64,000 nucleotides of DNA from Phaeodactylum tricornutum CCAP 1055/1 (lineage: Eukaryota; Bacillariophyta; Bacillariophyceae; Surirellales; Neidiaceae): assembly GCF_000150955.2 (NCBI RefSeq), contig NC_011669.1:1432993-1496992 (forward strand), in the 5' to 3' direction. The translations under genes were made by a program, and so were the position numbers. The notes beneath the pieces are model-generated. The model saw nothing but the letters and a program-made list of their open reading frames with translations. It did not search any database and was not told the DNA's origin. Below, piece by piece: positions 22,567 to 35,433 of the stretch (its first letter is position 1; each line of letters opens with the position of its first letter).

Positions 22567-22764
22567 TCAGTTGCGGAAGAGAAGTCGGATCTACATGAAT
22601 ATTCTATATAGAGTGACGACTGTCCTCGCAAATACTTGTAGATTTTAATAGAACGATGGAACCGGACATGCTCCCTACCGCAGACGTGAGTAAGGTTCCG
22701 GTGGTAGCAAACACACGTTCTGCTTTTCACGCATTCGTCTCGTGTTGTGTGTTGGAACTCGTCG

Positions 22765-24081
22765 TTAAAGTTCGTCACCGGTCCCTACTAGCGAAGGCTT
22801 GGGGACGGCGTCGCCAACACCCGTCAACTCCAACGAAGCCGTATGGCACCAAGTCACACCGACAATCAGTCCGCACAGGATCACGTACATGTCGGCACGC
22901 AAATGGACCCAAGCACCGTACAGCTTAACGCCCGTTGGAAAGCTCTTGAAAATAAAGCCCGAAACAAAGCCCTTGACCATACCAAGGACGTCCTTGGTCT
23001 GGTTCTGTCCCTCTAGCTGTTGACTGGCGTCAGGTAGGCCGGCGCCCAGAATTTGGTGCGCTACAATTTGACGGATAAAGAGGGCAATCAACATGAGAAT
23101 AGGCGGGGTTTCCAGTAAGGACTTGATTGTGTCGACAATGTAGTAAAAAATACGTTGGGGCAGGTAGTAAAAGATGCTCAAGTTGACGCGGTGCGCTTTG
23201 ATGGCGAGACGACCTAGGAAACTGAGCAACCCGGGACCTTCGGTGAGTCGATCAAGGTCGACGCCAAACAAAGGATCCAAGTTTTCGGTCGCATCAGCCC
23301 CATTGTTTTCGTCAATTTGATAAAATTCGTCCTCTTCCTCCGCCGTTGCCGCTAGACTCTCTGACGCAGATACTTTGGCATCCAAAGGCTTCAATGATGG
23401 TTTACCCGCATGCTCCGACTTTGCGAACCGCCGTAGTACACGCAACCCTTCCCGTGGAGCCAAGGTAGTGTGCACTTCAATGTTGGCAGGGTGGTAATCG
23501 ACTTCCGCCTGTTGCAGCCCCACTTCGAGACCCGCGAAGAATAACAAGAGAACCGTCAGGGCATGCATTAAGATAGGCAGTTTCGACACCTTGATCTTGG
23601 GGGGAAGCTTGACCGTTTCTAGCTTCACGGTGCCGTTGGCGCCGTCCGTTCGCGACTCTTTCTGTTTGCGTTCCTGTAGCATGCGGCGACGCATTTTGGC
23701 AACACCAACGTACTTAATCTTGGATTCGTCATCTTCCACGTCTGTTGTCTCGTTTGGAGTGTCATCGATGGGTAGGGACGCGGGGGTTTCGTCTACCGGA
23801 ACGGGTTGTGCGCTGTCCTTATCTGCGAGTGGGACGGGTTCAGTGGGGGCCTCGGGGAGAGCCGGCGCGTCCGTCGACGGGGCCTTCTTCTGGAACCGCC
23901 GTCTACGCGCTGCTGCCATTTTGGATCCGGCCGAGGCCTTGGCCCTTGCGGCTTCCTCTTCCTCCTCGGCGGTGGGGACACCGTTGACGACGTCCATGCG
24001 ATTGTTGGCGGCGTCGAGAATCCGCTGCCGACGGGCCTGGGCGTCCCGACGAGCCTGTAACGCCATTTCTGCTTCCGACAT
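22765..24081 (-). CDS. Three-span membrane protein with a GET2/CAMLG-like N-terminal motif
   Basis: 438 residues, intronless. Residues 9-33 fit the Get3-binding motif of Get2/CAMLG: a basic run (ARRQRIL), then a spaced NRMDVVNG. In those families this sits at the cytosolic N-terminus of an ER receptor that accepts tail-anchored proteins from the Get3 ATPase. A long charged linker follows. Three hydrophobic spans come next: LPILMHALTVLLLFFAGL near 175, ILMLIALFIRQIVAHQIL near 345 and MYVILCGLIVGVTW near 405. N-in cytosolic topology with C-terminal spans matches Get2/CAMLG. The loop between spans one and two is longer than usual, and sequence beyond the motif is not clearly similar, so the assignment is tentative. 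An ER membrane protein with an unrelated basic N-terminus is the alternative. Confidence 0.6.
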   Translation of the reverse strand: MSEAEMALQARRDAQARRQRILDAANNRMDVVNGVPTAEEEEEAARAKASAGSKMAAARRRRFQKKAPSTDAPALPEAPTEPVPLADKDSAQPVPVDETPASLPIDDTPNETTDVEDDESKIKYVGVAKMRRRMLQERKQKESRTDGANGTVKLETVKLPPKIKVSKLPILMHALTVLLLFFAGLEVGLQQAEVDYHPANIEVHTTLAPREGLRVLRRFAKSEHAGKPSLKPLDAKVSASESLAATAEEEDEFYQIDENNGADATENLDPLFGVDLDRLTEGPGLLSFLGRLAIKAHRVNLSIFYYLPQRIFYYIVDTIKSLLETPPILMLIALFIRQIVAHQILGAGLPDASQQLEGQNQTKDVLGMVKGFVSGFIFKSFPTGVKLYGAWVHLRADMYVILCGLIVGVTWCHTASLELTGVGDAVPKPSLVGTGDEL

Positions 24082-25072
24082 GGGTAAATTGATGCAAAGC
24101 GACTAGTGGAATTTGTTGGTTTGTATTAGCCTTTGTCGTTGTTGCTTGGATCAAGAGCCGGCGGTCGGATCGGATCGAGTGGAATAGAGTCTTCGCAAAA
24201 ATAGAATTGACTGTAACTGTATGGAATCGTACCACAAGACCGTCAGTGCGAGACCACCGCAAAATATTCGTAGATAGCAGGATACAATATATACGTACAT
24301 AGGACGGACAACATAACATCGTCTGTGAGTAACTTACTGTTAGTCTCCTTGTGTTGAAACTAGGATCGATGAGCTCACAGTCAATACATGCATGTATTGG
24401 GTACAGAAACACATACATAAACACACAACACGCCAACAAAACCATAGCTGCATACGGCTTGTCAAATCGGCGACGAGAGCAGCGTATATATTGTTTCTTA
24501 CGTTTCCGTTAGCAGCGATTTCGAGGCCGGATCGATTCTGGTTGCGGTAATGGTGATTAGAATAGCGTTCAAACCCTATCAAGTTCGCCGTCAGAAAGGA
24601 GCGAAATGCCGTCCAACTCGTTTTTTATTATTGTCCACTGGCACGTCGTGCTCAACCGTGAACCTCACACAGACGAGGATCCGACTAGAGAAACGGACGT
24701 GCTACAGTGTTTTATTTTGCAGTTGGCTCGTTTTCGAACCGCAAACCGCTAAAATAAGTTTTTGAGTTAAGCGGTTGCTCTCTACCGCGTATACCTGCCG
24801 CCTCTCAGTTTCTATGGTCACGATTTTTCTCCCCGAAAGGTGCGCAGGTTTGGCTTCTGCCAGTTCCCCTCAGCGATTGAGGTGCTTCGGGCCGCATATT
24901 TGCTGGCGTGGGAATGTTTCCACGCCGAGACAAGCGTGATCCTGTGTCTATATACATCACCCCATCGTGGAAAGGCTCACCTTTCAGAGACCTTCTGGTA
25001 TCATAAAATTCAATCGCTAGCGTGCTCAAGCCATTTAAAAACCTGTTTCTATTTCTCCGTCGTATCAAAAAC
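24082..25072. other. Divergent intergenic region, about 1 kb, no gene seen
   Basis: Short frames on both strands overlap each other and show no family resemblance. TTGACTGTAACTGT near 24208 is a variant of the recurring promoter word. Confidence 0.3.
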
Positions 25073-25810
25073 ATGTTCACTGGTTCTATTTCGGTCCTCG
25101 CTCTTTTCTTGGCCGTTGCTACTGTTGCCGATGCCTCTCGCCAGGGAATTCTGCGCATCCGGACCACGGGCCACAGCCAACGAAATCTTGCCAAGGGACG
25201 AACAGCAACTTCTCTCGACAACGTTTTGGATGCGGAACGGTAAGGAACCATACTTCCTGTACTTGACTCTCGTTTACTGTACGGAAGGATTTCGTTGGCC
25301 GGCTCTAACCTCGATTGTATTTCGCATTCGAACAGCGCGCTGCAGGAAATGTTTGCGTACCCTCAACTGAGCATGGGTGATTTCAGTATGGCGCCTCTAA
25401 GTATGGTCATGTCTCTGAGTATGCCGGGGCTTGCAATCCCGTTTACGACTCCAGCTCCATCGGCACAGAATTCGGTGGTGTCACAGGAAGAGATGCCAGT
25501 GCCAAGTCCGTCACCGGGAATTTTCGTGGCCACCCCCACGACGGCACCCTCCGTCTTTCCTTCATCTGCTAGCACCAATACGGGCGACACGAACGCGGTG
25601 GAGACCAATGCGAACGACGCGCGTTCGGAAGACTCTTCCGGCCTTTCCAAGGGCGGGCGAACCGCCACCATTGTAATTTTGGTAGCCGCAGCGGCCATGG
25701 CCGCGGGCTTTCTGGCGTACCGCCGGCAGAAGGGCTCATCCGCATCCGGCGCCTCCGTTACCAGTAGCTTATTGAGTGGAGGTGTCAACGACGTTGCTCC
25801 CGCGGTATAA
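25073..25810 (+). CDS. Secretory single-pass membrane protein, two exons
   Basis: Exons are 25073-25239 and 25336-25810; the intron is 96 nt, GT-AG. The product is about 213 residues. It starts with a signal peptide (MFTGSISVLALFLAVATVADA). A Met/Ser/Pro-rich segment follows, with spaced SMAPLSMVMSLSMPG repeats, then a Ser/Thr/Pro-rich stalk. One membrane span (TIVILVAAAAMAAGFLAY) is followed by a short basic cytosolic tail. No enzyme domain is visible. The layout is that of a small type I surface protein, possibly wall- or matrix-linked; the function is unknown. Confidence 0.7.
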
Positions 25811-26418
25811 GAACGGTGTCTACGACCGCGAGTTGCATTCCCTGTCCATCGAGGGACCGTAAATCTTACATTAGTAACTGTCAATAGCTGTCTCGTGTTT
25901 TGCCATTTTACAGTATAGTATAACAGTAAACGGTTTGCCTGACGAATTTCCTCGGTATGGTACTGTGAGTTGTCCATTCTGATTTTGTTGTCCCAGACGA
26001 CTCAAGCAACCTAACTTATGGGACAATTCATCGACACATCGACTGGATATATCTACATACACACTGACACTTACCATCCAAAACTAAAATTATAATTGTT
26101 TCTGTAGATAGCTTACATTATATAGGTAGTACGGAGATGTCACGGAAATTGTGTCACTGCGTACACACCGCTTTTTGTACGGGCACACGTGTCGTACTAC
26201 TACAGAGGTCGAGAACTCTCGGATAGAGCGCGTCTTTGTGTCCCACCGCCGCGCCGGCGCGGGAGTGCCAAACCCCGGCGCGCACCCAAGCCGGGAGCCT
26301 TCGTGTGGCCGATTCTCCGTTCCACAATGACAGGCCGTGTCGGTGGTGGTATATTTCAAGGTCAGTCGCGACACGTGCCGCCATTGAAAAAACCCAACAA
26401 CAATAACCATCGGATCCT
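25811..26418. other. Intergenic region upstream of MCM4
   Basis: Contains the 3' flank of the surface-protein gene and the MCM4 promoter. A GC-rich stretch covers about 26240-26320. No gene is supported. Confidence 0.3.
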
Positions 26419-29148
26419 ATGAGTGACAATGAGAGTGCACCTATGGACACCACCAACCCAGGGGGGTCCGTAGGGGAGGACGCTGGACGAGTGGATGCTC
26501 CACTGACGAGTGCTTCCTGGACGACACCGTCGCGACGTCCGCGTCCCACCGCCGACGACGATGAGGATTCCCTCGTCGTCCCCGCGACTCCCGCTGCCAT
26601 GGCGTTTGCGGGAGAAGGTGATAATCACCTTCCAGAAACACCCCTGACTCCCTTGGCACTCGACGACGAAAGTACGGCGGAGACTGTGGCAGTGATGCCA
26701 CCGCAACGGGACGATCCTTCGGTGGCTCCACTGGACGACGATGGTTTGTTGGGACAGGAAACGGCACACATTCGGGGAACGGACGTGCACGTTCCTACGG
26801 CGGCAGCGACCTTTACCAGCTTTCTCCGTAGCTTTCAATCGTTACAGATCTCCCAACGTGTGCAGGAGCGAGCCGCGAGGGTAGAGGCCGACGACGACGA
26901 TTCCGTTGGGGACGAAGTGGACGTCGACGGGGACGATCCGCCACCGTTGTACCGTACGCGACTCGAATCGCTCCTCACTCGCGGTGTCACCCAGGGATCG
27001 ACTACCACCAGTCTCGATATTGATGCCATGCATCTGTACTACCACAACGCAGCCTGTCAGCGACTCTATCATCAGATTGTGGCCTATCCGATGGAGCTGG
27101 TCCCCCTCATGGACTTGTGCGTCCAGCGCGAACTAGAGCACCTCGCCAACACGCTACCCGACGTTGTGGATCCGGACACTCTGCCGCGGGCGCAGGTTCG
27201 ACCTTTCAACCTCAAGCTCGTCTCCAACCTGCGGTGTCTCGATCCCGTCGCTATGGATACGCTCCTTTCCGTCAAGGGCATGATTGTGCGCTCGTCGCCC
27301 ATCATTCCGGATCTCAAAATTGCCCACTTTGGTTGTTGCGTCTGCGGACATGTTGTACAGGTAGCCATTGATCGCGGCAAGATTGCCGAACCTACCGCAC
27401 GCTGTCCCCAGTGCAACACCGCCGCATCCTACCAGCTGGTACACAATCGCTGCGTCTTTGCCGACAAGCAGCTCGTGCGGTTGCAGGAAACGCCCGACGA
27501 GGTGCCGGCCGGACAAACACCCGCATCCGTTACCTGCTTCAGTTTCGATGATCTCGTCGATGCCGTGCAACCCGGTGATAAGGTCGAAGTCACCGGTGTG
27601 CTCCGCGCCCAACCACTCCGCGTACACCCCAAAATATCCAAACTCAAGACCGTTTACAAAACGTACCTGGACGTCATTCATTTCCGGACCATTGCTGGTA
27701 TAGATAACGACCAGACCAAGCACGATTTGGCCGCCACGGCGGGACACCAGTCCAACCGTTCTCGGTGGTCCGACGATCGTGTCCGACAGCTACGAACGCT
27801 CGCCCGGGACCCACTAATATACGAAAAACTGACCGCCTCCCTCGCACCGTCCATCTGGGAACTCGACAACGTCAAGAAGGGCATTCTCTGTATGCTCTTT
27901 GGGGGCAACCACGTACGGGTCAAACAACAACAGCAACAGACCACGGAAGAACAAAATGCCCCCGACGCTTGGTTGGACGAGGAAGAGGAGGGTACCGGCG
28001 CTACCTCCAAACTCAACAAACGTGGTGACGTGAACATTCTGTTGTGCGGCGATCCCGGAACCTCCAAGTCCCAATTACTCTCCTACGTACATAAATTGAC
28101 CACCCGGGGGGTCTACACCTCTGGTAAGGGCTCTTCCGCGGTTGGTTTGACGGCGTCGGTCGTGCGCGATCCGGAAACCCGGGATTTGGTGCTCGAAAGC
28201 GGAGCACTCGTGCTTAGCGATCAGGGTATTTGTTGCATTGACGAATTTGACAAAATGACCGACACGACACGCAGTGTACTACACGAAGCCATGGAACAAC
28301 AGACGGTGTCGATCGCCAAGGCGGGAATCCTGGCCACGTTACACGCCCGGACCAGTGTACTGGCGTCCGCGAATCCCACGGAATCGCGGTACAATCCCAA
28401 CCGCTCGGTGGTGGACAACATTCAGTTACCACCCACGCTTTTGTCACGGTTTGATTTGATCTATTTGATTCTGGATAGTCCAAACATGGAACAGGACCGT
28501 CGACTGGCCCAGCACTTGGTCGGACTGTACTACGAGACTCCCAACGTTGTCCAACCTCCGTTGGACCAGGCTTTATTACGTGACTACATTGCGTACGCTC
28601 GCGACAACATCCACCCCGAAATTTCCGACGAGGCCGCCGACGAGTTGGTATCGAGTTATTTGACCATGAGGAATCCGCCCGGTGGTGGGGCCGCGGCAGC
28701 AGGTACCCGCACCATTTCCGCCACACCCCGGCAACTCGAGTCGCTGATTCGGCTTTCCGAAGGCCTTGCCAAAATGCGCTACAGTAGTATCGTGTCCCGG
28801 GCCGATACGTTGGAAGCGGTACGACTCATGAAGGTCGCGACACAAGCGGCGGCCACGGATCCGCGAACGGGACGTATCGACATGGACATGATTACGACGG
28901 GAAAGTCGTCGGCCGATCGACAACTCGAAGAACAAATTACCTTGACGCTACAAGAACTGTTCGCGGAACGTCGGGGGACCCGCATGGCGGTTCGTGATGT
29001 CACCAAGCAGCTCGCGGAAATCACCAACGCAACGATTCCGCATGACGAAGTAGTCAAAGCCCTGCGTCAAATGGAAGCGGACGGCGTGATCCAGTACCAA
29101 GAGAGGGCGCAAACTATTTTTGTTCGTACCGGAATTGTGCGATCGTGA
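26419..29148 (+). CDS. MCM4: DNA replication licensing helicase subunit MCM4
   Basis: 909 residues, intronless; a subunit of the hexameric MCM2-7 replicative helicase. The N-terminal about 150 residues are acidic and disordered, with SP/TP sites (WTTPSRRPRP, PETPLTPL) of the sort CDK and DDK act on. VRPFNLKLVSNLRCLDP opens the core. The zinc finger is CCVCGHVV to CPQC near 305-335. DKQLVRLQETPDEVPAGQTP is highly characteristic of MCM4. The AAA+ module has Walker A GDPGTSKSQLL near 544, Walker B CCIDEFDKM, and the arginine-finger motif LLSRFDLIYLILD near 674. A C-terminal winged-helix region completes it. It is convergent with the mitochondrial Hsp70 gene. Confidence 0.95.
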   Translation: MSDNESAPMDTTNPGGSVGEDAGRVDAPLTSASWTTPSRRPRPTADDDEDSLVVPATPAAMAFAGEGDNHLPETPLTPLALDDESTAETVAVMPPQRDDPSVAPLDDDGLLGQETAHIRGTDVHVPTAAATFTSFLRSFQSLQISQRVQERAARVEADDDDSVGDEVDVDGDDPPPLYRTRLESLLTRGVTQGSTTTSLDIDAMHLYYHNAACQRLYHQIVAYPMELVPLMDLCVQRELEHLANTLPDVVDPDTLPRAQVRPFNLKLVSNLRCLDPVAMDTLLSVKGMIVRSSPIIPDLKIAHFGCCVCGHVVQVAIDRGKIAEPTARCPQCNTAASYQLVHNRCVFADKQLVRLQETPDEVPAGQTPASVTCFSFDDLVDAVQPGDKVEVTGVLRAQPLRVHPKISKLKTVYKTYLDVIHFRTIAGIDNDQTKHDLAATAGHQSNRSRWSDDRVRQLRTLARDPLIYEKLTASLAPSIWELDNVKKGILCMLFGGNHVRVKQQQQQTTEEQNAPDAWLDEEEEGTGATSKLNKRGDVNILLCGDPGTSKSQLLSYVHKLTTRGVYTSGKGSSAVGLTASVVRDPETRDLVLESGALVLSDQGICCIDEFDKMTDTTRSVLHEAMEQQTVSIAKAGILATLHARTSVLASANPTESRYNPNRSVVDNIQLPPTLLSRFDLIYLILDSPNMEQDRRLAQHLVGLYYETPNVVQPPLDQALLRDYIAYARDNIHPEISDEAADELVSSYLTMRNPPGGGAAAAGTRTISATPRQLESLIRLSEGLAKMRYSSIVSRADTLEAVRLMKVATQAAATDPRTGRIDMDMITTGKSSADRQLEEQITLTLQELFAERRGTRMAVRDVTKQLAEITNATIPHDEVVKALRQMEADGVIQYQERAQTIFVRTGIVRS

Positions 29149-29340
29149 GGCATGCATTCTCTAGCAAAGGGTCGATACGCGTTATACTTCCGACAAGGAA
29201 GCGTTTTACATTTGCTGTTCACGGCGGTACCTAGTCAGGTCCGTATCAATCCACCCTGGTAGGCGACTAATTGTAATCAATGGCTAAACAGATTCTTCTC
29301 TAAGGAGTATGGGCTTTGCACAGCAAATCCGGGGGATTAT

Positions 29341-31574
<2,234 letters not shown>

Positions 31575-32382
31575 GATATCAGTAGTCTTTTTGGTCTGTC
31601 TAGTAAAACGAGAAGAAAGTGTGGAAAGGATCAACAGCAGACCATGTGACTTGGAGCACAACAGTTTGTTTCGTCGTTCCGAGATTTTGCGACCGAAGAG
31701 GAACAAGGCGAACAGGGAGGAAACTATTGGAGGGTGGGGAAGGATTCCACACTTGCGAAATCGACTACGACAGGAGTGCTGACAGGGAATGACGAAGCCT
31801 GGACGAGCGGCCACAAACGTGCATCTTGGACTGTATTTTTCGCGCCACGAGCTGCTTCCACGTCATAACCCACGAATAGTGAAAGTTCAGGCAGGTGCGG
31901 AATCCAGATTCCAAAATCTTTGTCGGCCAATTGGATCCGGTTCCCAAGGAATGGCCTGAGCTGGCATGGCATATATTTCATCGTGCTCGATAAAAATCGA
32001 AAGCTTTCGAATGAAAAAGGGGTGGGGCAAGCCTCGGTGATAGATCTGACGGGGAAACACTTTCATTGGAATACTATTTCTCTGTGACAAATGTATTATT
32101 TAACCTCATGCAAGGATATATACGTCATTTCACAGTATTTATGGAAACAGAAACGGAAGAAGTTGGAGATAGATTGTATCTGTCATTTTTACGCACGTTT
32201 GTACCAGATGCCACGCAGAAGGTCGAATCTCGAAGAGCCATGCTTTGAGCGTGAGCGCTCTCTCACGTAGCGCAAATTACCGGGCCACAGGAGTGGGATT
32301 GCCCAAAGCGTCCCTGTTGCCTCCCTTGGGTTTTCAGGATATCCAGGTGTATTATCCCGACCAAAAGGTCTCTGGTGCTACC
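31575..32382. promoter_or_regulatory. Divergent region between mtHsp70 and the GNAT gene
   Basis: GAAAGTTC at 31881-31888 is a minimal heat-shock-element pair (GAAnnTTC), about 307 bp upstream of the Hsp70 ATG. A near-palindromic TCGAAAGCTTTCGAA lies near 32000. From 32173 the frame of the GNAT gene is open but lacks an ATG. Confidence 0.3.
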
Positions 32383-34992
32383 ATGCCACCGTCCGCGGAA
32401 TCCCAAGAATCCATGCATGTCCACAAACCATTTTTCAATGAAAAATATGTTCCCGTCCCAGCGATCGATTTTAGCAAGAACGTCACGGCCGCGATCAATT
32501 ACGAAGTTTCGCTCGTGGACGAGTTCGTTGCTTCCCAGCGCAAGCGCCGAAGGCGTACCAACTCGACTACGACGGATGCAGAAGCCCTACCCTTGAATAC
32601 CAAAACATCCAACACCGAAAATAGTACCCCGAACGCCGATCGCGACCGCCATACCGTCAACAAAACCAACACTTTTGTACAAACCCCTCCTTCGAAAGAA
32701 ATCTTGAATGATTGCAAAAAGAGCAGATCGAAGGAACAGACGCGTCGTTCGGCGCGCGACAAAGGGAAACGTGAATTGACTCTTGCGCGCGTCCGTGTGC
32801 GCTACGATATGCAATTGGTTCCAGTCGTTCATCGCAACCGCAAATTTTTGCAGTCCTTTCCTGCCTGGTGGAAAACACCTGAACCGAAACTTGCTCGCCG
32901 TTTATCGTCTCGATTGACCACCGAAGCTACGGAAGCCGTGTCTTGCCGGCTTTGTCAAACCCCCACCGCATTGGCGACCAATACTCCCTTTTTGGAAAAC
33001 TCGTCCGTCATTTGGATTCCTTCCAAGCGTTCCGAATGGGAAGATACGGTTTCCGAGATGACGGCGGTGTGTACCTCAGGTGCTCTACGACGGCACGTCA
33101 TGACGCAAGGCCGTGCCTCGACTTCCAAACCATTTCATGCTCCACTCTCCCGTGACTACATTCGAGATCGTGTAGACATTGACGACCCTTTGTTGGGCTA
33201 CCAACTGCGACACAAAGAAGGTGGATGGCTACAAGGGTTTGTGATGTTTACGAACTTTACCACCTGGACGCATGGATTCCGTTGGGATTCTTTACACTCA
33301 AAGAGCGGAATCCCTGCTTTTTGCAATACTACCAACAGTGCATCTATGAATCCACAATTTGTAGATGCCGATGGCTCTCTTGCGTTGGAGCTGGAATCGA
33401 TGGAACGATCAGGCGATCCCTTGCGGGAAGGGATCGTTTTCCCCCAGCTTGCTGAAATTGGACTGGTTGGAGGTTTGGGATGTGGGGAGTATCTGTTGCG
33501 CATGGCTTTGGACCATATTAGGACGAAGGGACAGTACAAGTACGTCGTGTTACAAGCAACTGATTCATCTAAATCTTTCTACGAACGCTTCGGTTTTATC
33601 CGTGTTGGTGCCGTTTGCATGTACATGGGTCAGGACGCTTCGAAGCAGGCGGACAATGAGCTCGTAGGATACCGTCATTGGACGCATGCCAACGAATCCC
33701 AAACAAGCTTGCATTTGCACGGTGGCCCAAGCTATATGATGTGTTTGAAGTTACCGACCGGAATTACACAGTGTTGCTCCGGGTGTAGGCTCCCAAATAG
33801 TCTACAGAAACGCCCGTCATTTTTGGAAGCCATGCTGTCTTTGCAGGTCTTGCGGAAGCCCGCTATCACCTCACTTGGCGGATCTTCAACACTGACCACC
33901 ACAACACCGAAACTTTCCCGAAAGAACAGCGATTCTGCTTCTGCAGACGACGCCTCGCATAGCGAAGTCAAAAAGAATCTCGGACGCCGGCCAACCACTC
34001 CACATCATCGACGAAAGAGCAATACTCCTTCGAAGGAAGGTCCATCCTCAGTAACAAAACGATCATATGACTCCGATGCCCCATCCCAAGACCCTTCAAA
34101 AAAGAAACGCAAGGCCAACGGTACCACGGAGAAGATTTCTCGCGACCGTCTGCTTTCGGCTCCGAAAGGCGGAGTGTCACTGTCGTACGCACAGAAACAA
34201 TACCAAAGCGTTTGGTTGGCCGTTCCACCCACTGAACCAAAAGTAGGGCGCCCGCCCCCAAAGCCACGCTCACAGGGAACCGGAGCTTCGGATGGAGACA
34301 ACGCGAAGGCGAATCAAAATATTCTTGGTGCTGGCAGCAAGATTAAGTTCAAGATTGCGATTGTGGACGGCAAGGAGAGACTGTACCACTCCGTCCGTGG
34401 AATTGACGGTCGCTTTGTCCGGATTTATGCAGACGAGGGATCGTTTGCTTCAACTATCGCACCGAATCTGATGCCTCAAGCAGTCAAAGCTGCTGCGTCA
34501 AAACAGGAGATCAAATTCGAGCCTAAAGACGCCGAGCGTACGAAGACAAGTAACCCAAGGCCCAAACCAGTCGATACGCCTTTACCCCCTCCTTCTGTCC
34601 CGCTCATGCCGCATCCGTCTGGAAAACCACAACCGATCGAAAAATCTTCTTTAAAAAAGCAAAAAGTCCGCTCTTATCCGAGAAGTCGAGTTCATTACTT
34701 CAACCGTGTTGTAAAAGCCGTCAAGGCTGGTCCATCACCGACGTACTATTTTGTGTTGCATTACGATGAAGACCGCAAGTGGATTCGAATCGTTCCGATC
34801 GAACCTAAGGGGTCTCTGACGGGAAAATGCGAAGGCCGTGCTCGCTACCAAGCAGTGCTTGCAGACACAGATGAGAATCTTATCTCTGCCAGCATCAACG
34901 ATTTTCAGGTTGTTCCAGCCTCCATGATAATGAAAACTCCTCTTGTCTCTCAAGAAGCTTGGGATGTCAATGATCGGGACACGCCGGTGTAG
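32383..34992 (+). CDS. Large GNAT acetyltransferase-domain protein, probably nuclear
   Basis: 869 residues from the first in-frame ATG (32383). The frame is open without ATG from 32173, so an upstream exon may add residues. A basic, lysine-rich segment (QRKRRRRTN) follows the start. CRLCQTPTAL near residue 200 could be a small zinc site. A GNAT-type acetyl-CoA fold sits around 335-430: EIGLVGGLGCGEYLLRMAL, then YVVLQATDSSKSFYERFGF. The rest is a disordered basic region with an AT-hook-like GRPPPKPR. A C-terminal about 100-residue domain contains RSRVHYFNRVVKAVK and ends in a Tudor- or BAH-like beta-rich stretch. This suggests a chromatin acetyltransferase or reader, but neither substrate nor partner can be read from the sequence. 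Confidence 0.7.
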   Translation: MPPSAESQESMHVHKPFFNEKYVPVPAIDFSKNVTAAINYEVSLVDEFVASQRKRRRRTNSTTTDAEALPLNTKTSNTENSTPNADRDRHTVNKTNTFVQTPPSKEILNDCKKSRSKEQTRRSARDKGKRELTLARVRVRYDMQLVPVVHRNRKFLQSFPAWWKTPEPKLARRLSSRLTTEATEAVSCRLCQTPTALATNTPFLENSSVIWIPSKRSEWEDTVSEMTAVCTSGALRRHVMTQGRASTSKPFHAPLSRDYIRDRVDIDDPLLGYQLRHKEGGWLQGFVMFTNFTTWTHGFRWDSLHSKSGIPAFCNTTNSASMNPQFVDADGSLALELESMERSGDPLREGIVFPQLAEIGLVGGLGCGEYLLRMALDHIRTKGQYKYVVLQATDSSKSFYERFGFIRVGAVCMYMGQDASKQADNELVGYRHWTHANESQTSLHLHGGPSYMMCLKLPTGITQCCSGCRLPNSLQKRPSFLEAMLSLQVLRKPAITSLGGSSTLTTTTPKLSRKNSDSASADDASHSEVKKNLGRRPTTPHHRRKSNTPSKEGPSSVTKRSYDSDAPSQDPSKKKRKANGTTEKISRDRLLSAPKGGVSLSYAQKQYQSVWLAVPPTEPKVGRPPPKPRSQGTGASDGDNAKANQNILGAGSKIKFKIAIVDGKERLYHSVRGIDGRFVRIYADEGSFASTIAPNLMPQAVKAAASKQEIKFEPKDAERTKTSNPRPKPVDTPLPPPSVPLMPHPSGKPQPIEKSSLKKQKVRSYPRSRVHYFNRVVKAVKAGPSPTYYFVLHYDEDRKWIRIVPIEPKGSLTGKCEGRARYQAVLADTDENLISASINDFQVVPASMIMKTPLVSQEAWDVNDRDTPV

Positions 34993-35433
34993 TCTATGGT
35001 CTCAAAATCTAGTGCTGCTTTTTTCGGTTTAACAGCAAGTATGCTTTTCCTACTCCTTTACATCATATGATAAAACCTACGCGTACGATCTCAATAAGAA
35101 TGTACAAACGGATCCGTTAGTATCACATATTGCTCACTCGACTAATTGCATCAATGCGATCAATAATTACACACATCTGTTATGTACAATAGTCGAAAAG
35201 TCCAGTACCCACAGTAGCATTGGAATCCCGGGAGTTGTGAATTTGGGAGCGACCTGGAAGGAAAACGCAGTGGGGTCGCGAATTTGGGGGCGACATGTAA
35301 GCAATGCAAAAACGTACATCTAGCAGACGGAACATCAACTTCATCTGAGGATGCTCGACAACCATGAGGATCATAATTAGTTTCCCAACCCAACATTTAC
35401 ATTACCAGTACCGAAAAAGCCTGACGATCTAGA
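34993..35433. other. Intergenic region with a short direct repeat
   Basis: No gene is seen. GAATTTGGGAGCGAC (35239-35253) and GAATTTGGGGGCGAC (35280-35294) form a one-mismatch direct repeat, 41 bp start to start. Confidence 0.4.

Noticed and set aside
23591-24106. 171-residue plus-strand frame
   Set aside because: Antisense of the Ala/Pro/Glu-rich linker in the GET2-like gene.
27154-27747. 197-residue minus-strand frame
   Set aside because: Antisense to MCM4.
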